Translations under genes and position numbers: made by a program
In this document: positions 40,434-50,014 of the stretch, in pieces
How positions within the stretch are numbered: position 1 is the stretch's first letter
How the letters are laid out: each line of letters begins with the position of its first letter
DNA from: Tetrapisispora phaffii CBS 4417
Lineage: Eukaryota > Ascomycota > Saccharomycetes > Saccharomycetales > Saccharomycetaceae
Direction of reading: 5' to 3'
Assembly: GCF_000236905.1 (NCBI RefSeq)
Contig: NC_016522.1
Location: 1-64,000 of the forward strand
DNA length: 64,000 nt
The notes under the pieces: generated by a model
Told to the model about the DNA's origin: nothing
The model's database searches: none
Seen by the model: only the letters and a program-made list of their open reading frames with translations

Positions 40434-41582
40434 TTATATCTCATCGTCACTGTTGATTAGAAAATCATCATCATCTGGGTTGACATTCATTTGAATCTTG
40501 CCTGGTATTGGTTCCGGGGTTATGGCTTGGTATTTCTTGTTCTCTGGGGTATCGATGTATGTGGTTTGTGCAACGACGTTCTTCTTAGGTTCTGGTGTCA
40601 CACTCCCTTTATTCTCAAAAGAATCCTTTGTTCTGGTTCTAGTTGGCAACTGTGGCGGGATATCTTCATAGCCATCGTCTGTGCGTAATGAGATACCATG
40701 ACGCTCTAATGAATCGTCGCCAACTCTGGCACCAAATGAATTGAATCTTTCTTTTGATTGTGGTCTTTGAGCATTACCGCCGGCCGTTCTTCTTACATCT
40801 TCATCGTAATAGCTATCTGGGTTACCATATTCATCGGACATATTCGATAAATTCTTCTTGACGCCGCCAAACCAATTGTTCAACTTTTGGGCTGTCTCTT
40901 GGATTTGCTTGTTGGCCATGTCTTTGATTTCTGGCAGGTCCTTCTCAAGAAACTGCGACCAACTATCGTCTCCCTCATCGTAATACTCACGACGTTCAGC
41001 AGCGGTTAATTGACTGTTTTGTCTTCTTTGACGTTCTCTTCTTCTTTGGTCACTCCTTTGTTGCTCATCACGTTCATACTTCCTTCCGGTTTTAGAGGAG
41101 TTGAATTTCTCACTCAATTGACGTGCTAATAATTCATCTTGTTCATACTGGCTCATTGCACTTCTATTATCCTTGCGTGTAGAACTCTTAGAAAGAGGAG
41201 TACTAGGAACTGTAATGCCACTATCCTTTGGATCAGATAAGTATAACATGGCGTTGAATGACTTGTCCATGTCGCCCTGGGAGGCAATCAATACTGTATT
41301 AATATAAACATCTTCAATACTTGGGAAGGCATCTTTCAACTGTCTAAATAATGGGTTAATATCTTGGACTTCTGATGCTAATTCCGGAGTTGGCTTCCTT
41401 GCTGGAAGAGGTGGGGCTGAGTCTTCTTCTGCATCATTCTTCGTTTCAGGGTTCACTTCTTCTTCTTCCATCTGCTCATTAACAAGCTTCACTTCCTCTT
41501 CTGGAGTTGCTTTTTCTTCTTCTAATGAAATATCTTCAACATCTTCTGCTATTGCATTAATATCCAATTCTTTTTCTGACAT
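40434..41582 (-). CDS. CUE5: Ubiquitin-binding selective autophagy receptor Cue5
   Basis: A 382-residue protein (S. cerevisiae 411). Cue5 binds ubiquitinated aggregates and inactive proteasomes through its CUE domain and Atg8 through an AIM. The CUE domain lies at about residues 93-138 (NPLFRQLKDAFPSIEDVYIN, MDKSFNAMLYLSDP). Acidic proline-rich sequence precedes it. A charged helical region (QEQDELLARQL-like, then RRRERQRRQNS) and WSQFLEK follow. The C terminus ends in acidic DDDDFLINSDDEI, a plausible position for an Atg8-interacting motif. Confidence 0.92.
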   Translation of the reverse strand: MSEKELDINAIAEDVEDISLEEEKATPEEEVKLVNEQMEEEEVNPETKNDAEEDSAPPLPARKPTPELASEVQDINPLFRQLKDAFPSIEDVYINTVLIASQGDMDKSFNAMLYLSDPKDSGITVPSTPLSKSSTRKDNRSAMSQYEQDELLARQLSEKFNSSKTGRKYERDEQQRSDQRRRERQRRQNSQLTAAERREYYDEGDDSWSQFLEKDLPEIKDMANKQIQETAQKLNNWFGGVKKNLSNMSDEYGNPDSYYDEDVRRTAGGNAQRPQSKERFNSFGARVGDDSLERHGISLRTDDGYEDIPPQLPTRTRTKDSFENKGSVTPEPKKNVVAQTTYIDTPENKKYQAITPEPIPGKIQMNVNPDDDDFLINSDDEI

Positions 41583-41977
41583 TCTGATTCACGTATGTTT
41601 TTTTGTTGCTTTGACTAGGATAAGAGTGTTGCTCCTGTCCTTTGACCAGCTTATAATTAGTAGAACACAAACAGGATATTCAATTATATTGACTATATAC
41701 GTTTGCCAGATTACTATTATATTCTCATTTAAATTAATCCGTAACCGTTATCAAGATCAAACTGTATATTCTATCATGATTTTTGTCATTTTTTGTATCT
41801 TAATTCGACTCCTTTAAAAGTAGAGCGTGTGACAGCGTACATGGTGAATGACAGATAGTGAAATGTCAGAAATAGATGAAAGAGTAGCTTCAATTATATT
41901 ATTTCATTACATATTAGTTATTTTTATAGTTTGCTATATATTTACCCTTTAGCTGTGCGATGATATTCTGTATTTCC
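41583..41977. other. Intergenic region between CCC2 and CUE5
   Basis: CUE5 promoter and CCC2 3' flank. The ORF at 41611-41817 starts with TTG, is hydrophobic by composition and is rejected as a gene. Confidence 0.5.
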
Positions 41978-44974
41978 TTACACTAAATTAGTTTGTAATT
42001 CGAGGTCTTCGATGCGAGAACGTGATGAACCAAAGCTGAATACTCTCAAACATTTCTTGATGAAAGACTCTTTGTCTTCTCTCTGTAATCCTTGACTATC
42101 TAATGGGAATGGCTTCCATTGTTTCAACGATAATGAACTGAAAACAACACTGACTGAACTCATCGCCATTGCAAATGCAGCCGACATCGGATGTAATGTG
42201 ATGCCCCAAGGCAACAGAAGACCCATGGCAATAGGAATCATAAATGTGTTATAAAATAATGCCCAGAAAAGATTTAATTTTATTCTTTTGAATGTTTTCT
42301 TCGACAGGTCTAGCGCATAGACAACTTTTTTCATTGCAGGTAATTTATTCTGCTCGTCTGCTATAATAACAACGTCTGCTGCTTCGATGGCAATATCAGT
42401 TCCTGTCGAAATAGATATACCCACATCACTCAGGACTAAAGCGGGTGAGTCGTTTATACCATCTCCCACAAATGCAACATACTTACCGGTTTTGGTTTTT
42501 ATTTGTTCAACGATATCCGATTTCCCCCCAGGTGTCACTTCGCTGAAAACGTTGTTGAAGTCAATGCCTACTAATGATGCGATATGCAATGCAGAGTTGC
42601 TTATATCACCTGTAATCATATAACATTCGTAGCCATGATTATTCAAATATTGTATTGTTTCATATGCATCACTTCTAACAGTGTCTGCGACTGTAAATTT
42701 ACCAACTACTTTATCATCCAGTAGTAAATATGATATAGAAAAAATTTCATCAGGAGTCTCCATAAATAGTTCAGAATCCTGTGGCATCATCTTTCTATTA
42801 CCAATGGCAACACTATGTTTCTCATTATCGATTTCAACAGTACAAGAAATGCCCTTTCCGACGATTATTTCTGAATCCAAAACTTTTGGACGGTAAATTT
42901 TATCAGAATTATCCTCCAATATCTTGTCACAATACCTTACAATTGCCTTCGATATTGGATGATCGCTCATTTCGGAGACAACTTTTGCAATGGCATTAAT
43001 TTTATTATCAGATAGAATATTTGAAGCAGTTACAAACTTTTGAACTTCCATTGCACCAGTTGTTAGAGTACCTGTTTTATCAAACAAGAATACTTCGACT
43101 TTATCGTACATTTCAATCTTGTCACCACCTTTTATCAAAATACCATTTTCAGCTGCTGTTCCTGTACCTACCATGATTGCAGTCGGAGCAGCCAAACCTA
43201 ATGCACAAGGGCACGCAACAACTACAACAGAGATTGCAATCTGTAAGCAAATGTAAAATTTGCCATGCGTATTTTCTCCTAAGACACTGGGTATATGCTG
43301 CGACTTTAAGCAAACAACGACCCAAAATGTAAACGTAATTATAGAGAGTAGTAAAATTACTGGAACAAAGATAGATGCAAGATAGTCGGAGTACCTTTGA
43401 ATAGGTGCTTTAGATAATTGAGCATCCTTCATAGTCTTGATGACTTGCGAAAGTTGTGTGTCATTTCCAACCCGAGTTGCTTGGAAATAGAAATGTCCCG
43501 GGCCATTAACTGTTCCACCTATAACTTGGTCACCTATTGTCTTAGTAACCAATATAGCTTCACCTGTCATGAATGATTCATCAATCTCGGTGATACCTTT
43601 CGTAATTATACCATCTGCAGGAATTTTCATACCAGCTTTGACAACAATATTATCTCCTTCCTCGAGGAACTCAGATGGGAGTGTAGTAAACAACTCAGTA
43701 CCATCAATTTCTTCCACTATTTCACAAGAAGATGGGTAAAGATTGATCAGTTTTGATAATGCAGTAGAAGTTTTTGACTTTGCCTTATTTTCAAGCAATT
43801 TACCAAATGATATGAATGTTACCAGCATAACAGATGTACCAAATTGGATATTAGGTAGAGTTTGCATTTCGTCATTATTTCCAAGGTTGTCCAATATGGA
43901 GTATACTGAGAAGGTATACGCTAATGTAGTTGAGATGCATATCAGAGTGTCCATCGTACCCGATCCATGTTTATATGCACTCCAAGCAGACCTATAGAAG
44001 AACAAACCCACTCCAAATTGAATATAACTAGTGAGAATCAATCCGATTATATCACGATAGAACAATCCGGGAATGAATGTCACCTGCTTATATGGGAACA
44101 CCTTATTTTTTACCAGGGATGGAGAAAACATGGGCACAAACATGTAGATTGACAAAACGATAATCGATATACTTAGTGCTTTGATAAGGTTTAATCTCCA
44201 AAATTGGATTTCCTTAACCTTGGATAACATTCTTAATTGGTCGTCATTGTCCAAATCATTTCCCAGCAGTACTGAGTAACCAAATGTTTCGAGACTGGCT
44301 ATAATTTTTCGTATTCCAATGACAGAAGTGTTGTATTGAATATTAGCTGTAGCGTTAATGACATCAACATCATATATCTTACCATTAGTATCCGTGTCGT
44401 TGTAAAAACTTTCCAATTCGGAGACATCTGAGTTTTCATTTAATCCAACCAATTTTAATGTAGTGGTCTTTATCTTACCAGAAGACAAATCACTCGCCAT
44501 AGTTTCATTGACAGACATTATTCCCGCACCAAACCCACAATCCTCAATGCACTCTTGAACAGTAGCTGCATCAATCATCGATTTATCAAAAACAACATGA
44601 CATTCCTCAGTAACCAGCGACACCTCTACAGACACGACGCCGGCTAACTGCCCTGCTTGCTTCACAATTGCCGACGAACAGGCACTGCACGTCATACCTT
44701 GTACAGACAGCACAGCTTTAACTGTAGTCTCGTTCCCAACCACACCTGTAACGCTAGTTTCCTTAATAAACTCACAGCTAAACCCACAATCCTCCACACA
44801 CTCTAGGACCACATCTTTAGTCAGCTGCCCTTCATCGAACTTCACTCGACATTCATCGGTCATAAGAGACACCTCACAGGTATCAACACCTTCCAGTTTA
44901 CCAACCTGTTTAATAATGGCATTGCTACATGCACTACAGGTCATGCCACCAACATGGAACACAGCTTCCTTCAT
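41978..44974 (-). CDS. CCC2: Copper-transporting P1B-type ATPase Ccc2
   Basis: A 998-residue Golgi copper pump (S. cerevisiae 1004). It receives Cu(I) from Atx1 and loads it into the secretory lumen for Fet3. Two N-terminal heavy-metal-associated domains each carry GMTCSAC; the first has C13 and C16. Membrane segments follow. The ion path motif C588-P589-C590 lies in CPCALGLAAPTA. The phosphorylation site is D632 in DKTGTLT. The phosphatase loop TGEA, the HP motif SDHPISKAI and the hinge G837-D838 in GDGINDSPAL are all present, so the pump looks fully functional. An Aft1-type TGCACCC lies just upstream. Confidence 0.97.
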   Translation of the reverse strand: MKEAVFHVGGMTCSACSNAIIKQVGKLEGVDTCEVSLMTDECRVKFDEGQLTKDVVLECVEDCGFSCEFIKETSVTGVVGNETTVKAVLSVQGMTCSACSSAIVKQAGQLAGVVSVEVSLVTEECHVVFDKSMIDAATVQECIEDCGFGAGIMSVNETMASDLSSGKIKTTTLKLVGLNENSDVSELESFYNDTDTNGKIYDVDVINATANIQYNTSVIGIRKIIASLETFGYSVLLGNDLDNDDQLRMLSKVKEIQFWRLNLIKALSISIIVLSIYMFVPMFSPSLVKNKVFPYKQVTFIPGLFYRDIIGLILTSYIQFGVGLFFYRSAWSAYKHGSGTMDTLICISTTLAYTFSVYSILDNLGNNDEMQTLPNIQFGTSVMLVTFISFGKLLENKAKSKTSTALSKLINLYPSSCEIVEEIDGTELFTTLPSEFLEEGDNIVVKAGMKIPADGIITKGITEIDESFMTGEAILVTKTIGDQVIGGTVNGPGHFYFQATRVGNDTQLSQVIKTMKDAQLSKAPIQRYSDYLASIFVPVILLLSIITFTFWVVVCLKSQHIPSVLGENTHGKFYICLQIAISVVVVACPCALGLAAPTAIMVGTGTAAENGILIKGGDKIEMYDKVEVFLFDKTGTLTTGAMEVQKFVTASNILSDNKINAIAKVVSEMSDHPISKAIVRYCDKILEDNSDKIYRPKVLDSEIIVGKGISCTVEIDNEKHSVAIGNRKMMPQDSELFMETPDEIFSISYLLLDDKVVGKFTVADTVRSDAYETIQYLNNHGYECYMITGDISNSALHIASLVGIDFNNVFSEVTPGGKSDIVEQIKTKTGKYVAFVGDGINDSPALVLSDVGISISTGTDIAIEAADVVIIADEQNKLPAMKKVVYALDLSKKTFKRIKLNLFWALFYNTFMIPIAMGLLLPWGITLHPMSAAFAMAMSSVSVVFSSLSLKQWKPFPLDSQGLQREDKESFIKKCLRVFSFGSSRSRIEDLELQTNLV

Positions 44975-45029
44975 GCTTATCTACTTAACCTTTGCCGTTC
45001 AGTTATTAAAATGTCCTAATAACCAAATT

Positions 45030-45036
45030 TGCACCC
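45030..45036 (+). promoter_or_regulatory. Aft1/Aft2 iron-regulon site of CCC2
   Basis: TGCACCC is the Aft1 core. It lies 56 bp upstream of the CCC2 ATG. CCC2 is an iron-regulon gene in S. cerevisiae. Its closeness to the ATG means it could instead be in the 5' UTR. Confidence 0.5.
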
Positions 45037-45207
45037 TTTTTAGTTCTTTTATGCGCTAATAGCGACAGTTGCGTTACTTAGAGCCAGCGTAAAAGACAAC
45101 AAAACAAGTCAACTATCAATGAAATACACACCTCTTTTATATATCAATATATTTTAAAAATCTATTGTTGCATTCAACCTGTGTTTGCATAGTTTATAAA
45201 ACCATTA

Positions 45208-45465
45208 ATGTCGAAAGGGTTGTTATCAAATAACTATTCGATGAGGTCCTTTAACGGAGCTTTTCGGTTGAATTTGTTCTTGAAGGCTTTTATAAGACAT
45301 TACACCTCATTGTCTTTGCGGTATAATACGATGAAGTGTACCTTCCCTTACAGGCAATCACTAGGTATAGCCATCCAATTAGACAGCATCATTGTCATCA
45401 CCATTGTTGTGGTTCCAGGTTATATTATACCGACCTTTGTTGGCGTTTTTAATTTATTAAGTTGA
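45208..45465 (+). CDS. Small hypothetical protein, possible mitochondrial membrane protein
   Basis: An 85-codon ORF divergent from CCC2. The first 40 residues are basic and lack acidic residues (MRSFNGAFRLNLFLKAFIRH from M12), like a mitochondrial presequence. The C-terminal 30 residues form one hydrophobic segment (IAIQLDSIIVITIVVVPGYI). I do not recognise a homologue. It may be a genuine small gene or chance; codon use is ordinary. Confidence 0.35.
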   Translation: MSKGLLSNNYSMRSFNGAFRLNLFLKAFIRHYTSLSLRYNTMKCTFPYRQSLGIAIQLDSIIVITIVVVPGYIIPTFVGVFNLLS

Positions 45466-45623
45466 GACAATTGAATTAGAATTTGGTTATTCTTATTTTT
45501 ATGGTAATGCATTCAGTTTATACATACAGTTACATAAATCTTTAGTTCTAAGTATATGCATACATACATACATACATTATATTCTTGTTGGCTTGGTTGT
45601 GCAACATAAATTATTCCTTTTCA
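45466..45623. other. Spacer before CKB2 3' end with CATA repeats
   Basis: Contains a short CATA microsatellite (about 45558-45579). S. cerevisiae has GLO4/GLO2 between CKB2 and CUE5/CCC2; no glyoxalase remnant is visible. Confidence 0.5.
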
Positions 45624-46391
45624 TTAGTTTTTGAATCCTCCGTTCTTCGACAAGTCGACGTCGATTTCTTGTAAATGTTTCTCCAATTTCAGTCTTTGGA
45701 GTTCCTGCCAACGAGCTAATTGTGCTTGTTTGTGCAATTCAAATCCAAATATCTTTGGAACGTATTTTTTGGTTGGATGTTTTGGGACTGTTTCTGGGAA
45801 AGTGTGTAGGAACATACCTGCGAAACTTGTACCGAAGTAAGCACCGTCAACAGTGTTGTGTCTTGACGATTTTGGAAGGTACAGGTCCTCACAAGATGGG
45901 CAATATAGCTTGACACTGTCCATACCAGGAACGTCGTATAGACCCATTGGTAAAAGTGGTTGGAAGTTACAGTATACTCTTGGACATCTCCCGAAGTCGG
46001 CGTCTTTGTATTTCTCTAGCATCGATTGGAGGCCTTTTATAGTAATGATATAACGGGCATGTACTAAACCATACACCTTACGTGCATCTGCCTCTAATTG
46101 TTCTAATTTAGTTGGTGATAATTTCTCTAAGATACTTTCATCTAATTCGTCAATGATATACTGTATAACTTGTGTGAATTTAGTGACAGTTTTCTGTAAG
46201 TTCATCAAATTGAATCTATCGGTAATGTAATCTGGATCGATATCACAAAAATATTCATTTCCTTTTCTACTTAGAAACAAATCGATCCACATTTCAACGT
46301 ACTCTGAGGAATCTGTCTCTCGTTCTAGTTCTTCACCCACATCCGGCTTGCTAGTATCTTGCATCTTGACATCAACAGTCTCGTCTGCCAT
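45624..46391 (-). CDS. CKB2: Casein kinase 2 regulatory beta-prime subunit
   Basis: A 255-residue protein (S. cerevisiae Ckb2 258). It dimerises through a zinc ribbon and assembles the CK2 tetramer with catalytic Cka1/Cka2. Family blocks include WIDLFLSRKGNEYFCDIDPDY, DFNLMNL-like RFNLMNLQ, and LVHARYIITIKG. The zinc-binding cysteines are C136 and C141 (CPRVYC) and C164 and C167 (CPSC). GAYFGTSFAGMFLHTFPE and PKIFGFELHKQAQLARWQ complete the dimer interface. It lies divergent from HIR2, as YOR039W does from YOR038C. Confidence 0.97.
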   Translation of the reverse strand: MADETVDVKMQDTSKPDVGEELERETDSSEYVEMWIDLFLSRKGNEYFCDIDPDYITDRFNLMNLQKTVTKFTQVIQYIIDELDESILEKLSPTKLEQLEADARKVYGLVHARYIITIKGLQSMLEKYKDADFGRCPRVYCNFQPLLPMGLYDVPGMDSVKLYCPSCEDLYLPKSSRHNTVDGAYFGTSFAGMFLHTFPETVPKHPTKKYVPKIFGFELHKQAQLARWQELQRLKLEKHLQEIDVDLSKNGGFKN

Positions 46392-46990
46392 TATAGTAGT
46401 TCTATCTGGTAGCTTATATCTAGTAGCAAGTATAAATCAATCAACAATGTTAAGTTTATCTATAAAGACTTCTCTATTTGCAAAGAAAATTAAAGCACGA
46501 CGTCTATCTGTATCTCAACTTAGTCGTTTAATTTTCACGTAGAAAACCTAAAAACTGATAAAAGCTAATGTCCACTGATTCGATCCAACCTATTACAACT
46601 CAGGTTGATGTACAATATCCAACTATACAACCTTCTATTCTGATAAATCATATTAAAAGTAATTCTACTTATATATTCACCAGTAACATTTTAAATTTTC
46701 TTATTAGATTTCGAATTTTACTTCCCACTGAAAATTGGGAATCGAAAAAACAGACCCACTATACAAAAACAGGTAAACAACTATCTTATATAGACATAGG
46801 TTCATGAGTTGGAAAATCGATAAAGGTCAAGTATAGTAAACTATATATAAGACATTGTAGATGGTTATAGCGTAGGATTCCAGAAGTTGTGGTTTTTCCG
46901 TTATTTTTTTGGTTAGTCATTGAATAATCTTAAGTGGAACTAGAATAGAAAACTGGAAGAGAAATACCTTAAATTCAAAATAGTATCGAA
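46392..46990. other. Divergent promoter between CKB2 and HIR2
   Basis: Contains a 79-codon ORF at 46568-46807 (MSTDSIQPITTQVDVQYPTI...) and a 31-codon ORF at 46447-46542. Neither resembles a known protein. Since the region is a divergent promoter in S. cerevisiae too, both are most likely chance. Confidence 0.45.
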
Positions 46991-49915
46991 ATGAAGTTAT
47001 TGAAGTACCCTATAGGGATAAGTAACACTAGTTCAGTGAATGCATTGGATTCGATTGATGGTAAATTGGTCTTAATAAGAGATGACGGTAATATGGTTGT
47101 ATGGTCGCAACAGAAGCTTATTGATGCCGCATTCGATAGAATCGATATTGGTGAGTTAAGTGAAGATTTTAGTCTCGATTTATCAGAAATAATTACAGTG
47201 AAGAATACAAACCATGTAGGATATAACAATCTGAAATATATCACTCATTGTGAAAATAGTAAAGGTACCAAGACTTTGATTGTGGGTTCTTACTACAAAC
47301 TAATATATTATGAGGATTGGTATAATAACTGTAATCCTGCTAATAAAATTAAACCGAAGCCAAAAGTGTTGTATCAAGGTAAGAAATTATCTTCTACAGT
47401 CACTGATGTGAAATACGATCCTAAATTGAATATTATTTTCATTCTCATAAATAATAAAAACAAAGTCTTACTGTTTAGTTCAAAGACAATGAAAAAATTA
47501 TCAGAAATAACGTTTGTTGATGCAATTCAACCAATTACAGGTATAGTCGACCCAATGGGCCAGATATTCACAGTGTTATCCTTGGATCAATCCGTTAGAT
47601 TCTATCAAATAAAATCTGATGGTAATTATAAATTAATAAAAACTTTGCAGAAAAAAGTTAATATATACCCACTCAATTATAAAATTAACATGCCGCCTTC
47701 TGCAAATTTTTATCCTTTAATAAATTACATCTCAGCGCACTCAACAGATGAAAATGCAACCAATAATGTAAAGAATAATAGCACCAATAACAATTCACAA
47801 ACAAATGCTCATTTACCGACGAGTTCAGATTCAACTGTATTTCTAGATAGAAATGATACGTCTAAGGTTATTACTACTTTAGTTACACCGCCATTCCTAA
47901 AGAACACTGTCTTGAAATTTTCACCAATTATTTATGATAAACTAAATACAAAGAAGAATACTAGAACTAGATACAACCTACTAGCTACTTCTGGGAGCAA
48001 GGAAGGAACGATTGTAGTGTGGAATACAAAGCGTGTCAAGCCATTATTCAATGCGTTAAAGGTATCAGATTCACCAATAAATGACATTATATGGGCCGAT
48101 GATGGTTTAACAATATTCGCTGTCTCAAATGATAATGTATTATACAATTTTGCATTTCAACATGCTGATCTGGGCGAAGCTTTGCCGGCATCTGAAGTTG
48201 AATCTCTTTTGAATAAGAATATTCTTTTACCAGAACTTGAAGACTTAGTTGATAAATCTGCTGCTGCTAAAATAAAGGTAGAAAATAATGATTCCAAAAA
48301 CATCAAGTCTGAAAATTCTGGCGTTTTAATTTCTGATAAAACAGATGATTCATCAACAGATCTGGCAACAAAAACCTTATCCACAGAGGTAAGCTCAATT
48401 ACTAAATCACAAGAAGAAAATAAATCGCGTGCTGACCTTTCGGTGGAACAAAATCTAGTCGAAAGTTCTCAAACGATGCCAGTTAATAAAATTCAAGAGA
48501 ATTCAAATTTGCCAAAAGATCAAGATGCTAAAAAAAATGTAATAAATAATCTATCAAAGAAACCTCAGAAAAAAAATGACTCTCAAACTGTTACCTTGAA
48601 GAATTCATCGATGGACTTTAACTCTCCTGCTTATAATGTTCCAAAAGATTTGAGGAGAAAACCGAAAGAAGATGCAAATGGTGAGATAATTAAGAAAAGA
48701 CAGAAAAAAGACCTAGAATCAATGGACTTTCTTGATAATGGTTTATTACTATCGAACGTTTCATTTTCAAGAGTAAGGTTGGGCACTCCAAAAATTAGAG
48801 CATCTTTTGAATACAGTCCCGTATCGAATAAAAATTTAGTGCTCGATGTGAAAAATGGAACAGGTAATGAACAAAAACCAACCATCATAACTTTAAATTC
48901 CAAGGCTAAAGAAACAAGCAAGCAAATATTTAAAGATTTCATTCCTAAATTTGTAACGATATGTGCTGCGGGAGATTTTTTTTGGGCCTGTGCTACAGAA
49001 GATGGTATAATATATGTATATTCTGATTCTGGTAAGAGGATGCTACCTCCTCTAGTTTTAGGTGTTCCATGTAGTTTTCTAGAAGCGTCATCTAAATATT
49101 TACTTTGTGTGACATGTATTGGAGAGTTATATTGCTGGGATTTAGAACAATTAAAATTATCATTCCCTTGCACTACAATTTACCCATTATTAAACCCATC
49201 CTTAAGGTATTCAGACGATATTTTAACTCGTGCAGAAAATATTACAGTTTGTTGTGTTACTGATAAAGGAATACCACTAGTTACACTAAGTAATGGGGAT
49301 GGCTATATGTTTGACAGAGACATGGAAACATGGGCTTTGATTAGTGATGGCTGGTGGGCATATGGATCTCAATACTGGGACATGACGAACCAGACCAATT
49401 TTTCAAGTTTGAAAACAAATAAACTTGATAAGACTGATAACTCAGGTGCTTCAGAAATAATGCAATTAATTAATAACGAGACAGATAGTATTGTAAATTA
49501 TATGGAACGTAAAACAAATGATGAATTGATTAGGAAGGGACGCATAAAGAACTTACAAAGATTTGCAAGAACAATTTTAATGAAAGAAGGTTTTGAAAAT
49601 ATCGAGGAGATCGTAACACTATCACATCTTGAAAATAGAATTTTAGTAACTTTAAAGTTAGAAGAATCAAAAGAATTTTCAAGATTACTAGTTCTTTATT
49701 GTTTACGTATCAGTGAATTGGGTTATGTCGATCGTCTAAATGATGTTTTACAATGGTTGTATAATGGTGGCGATATTGAGAATAGTAAACTAGGAGGTGA
49801 AACAAGAAAAACTTTACTAGAAAGTGTTTTGGCAGCTTGTTCGGATATAAGACAAATACAAAGAATTACAACAAGTTATGCTTCTGCTATTGGAATTATA
49901 AAAGATATCGTATAA
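46991..49915 (+). CDS. HIR2: HIR histone chaperone complex subunit Hir2
   Basis: A 974-residue WD40 protein (S. cerevisiae 875). With Hir1, Hir3 and Hpc2 it deposits H3-H4 independently of replication and represses histone genes. The N-terminal half is a divergent beta-propeller (MKLLKYPIGISNTSSVNALD, VTDVKYDPKLNIIFILINN, ATSGSKEGTIVVWNTKRVKP). A low-complexity linker of about 150 residues (roughly 430-570) is longer than in S. cerevisiae and explains most of the extra length. The C-terminal HIRA domain has SNVSFSRVRLGTPKIRASFE, LLNPSLRYSDDILTRAENI, TLSNGDGYMFDRDMETW and GRIKNLQRFARTILMKEGFE. Confidence 0.96.
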   Translation: MKLLKYPIGISNTSSVNALDSIDGKLVLIRDDGNMVVWSQQKLIDAAFDRIDIGELSEDFSLDLSEIITVKNTNHVGYNNLKYITHCENSKGTKTLIVGSYYKLIYYEDWYNNCNPANKIKPKPKVLYQGKKLSSTVTDVKYDPKLNIIFILINNKNKVLLFSSKTMKKLSEITFVDAIQPITGIVDPMGQIFTVLSLDQSVRFYQIKSDGNYKLIKTLQKKVNIYPLNYKINMPPSANFYPLINYISAHSTDENATNNVKNNSTNNNSQTNAHLPTSSDSTVFLDRNDTSKVITTLVTPPFLKNTVLKFSPIIYDKLNTKKNTRTRYNLLATSGSKEGTIVVWNTKRVKPLFNALKVSDSPINDIIWADDGLTIFAVSNDNVLYNFAFQHADLGEALPASEVESLLNKNILLPELEDLVDKSAAAKIKVENNDSKNIKSENSGVLISDKTDDSSTDLATKTLSTEVSSITKSQEENKSRADLSVEQNLVESSQTMPVNKIQENSNLPKDQDAKKNVINNLSKKPQKKNDSQTVTLKNSSMDFNSPAYNVPKDLRRKPKEDANGEIIKKRQKKDLESMDFLDNGLLLSNVSFSRVRLGTPKIRASFEYSPVSNKNLVLDVKNGTGNEQKPTIITLNSKAKETSKQIFKDFIPKFVTICAAGDFFWACATEDGIIYVYSDSGKRMLPPLVLGVPCSFLEASSKYLLCVTCIGELYCWDLEQLKLSFPCTTIYPLLNPSLRYSDDILTRAENITVCCVTDKGIPLVTLSNGDGYMFDRDMETWALISDGWWAYGSQYWDMTNQTNFSSLKTNKLDKTDNSGASEIMQLINNETDSIVNYMERKTNDELIRKGRIKNLQRFARTILMKEGFENIEEIVTLSHLENRILVTLKLEESKEFSRLLVLYCLRISELGYVDRLNDVLQWLYNGGDIENSKLGGETRKTLLESVLAACSDIRQIQRITTSYASAIGIIKDIV

Positions 49916-50014
49916 TTATATTTTAGATAAGTAATAGAATATTTGCATTAATCAGTAGATTGTATATTTACAGTATTTACACGAGATACTGATACCTTTC
50001 ATGTTTTCTTTGGA

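Noticed and set aside
46568..46807. 79-codon ORF between CKB2 and HIR2
   Set aside because: Unrecognised and inside a divergent promoter; kept only as a note in the interval description.
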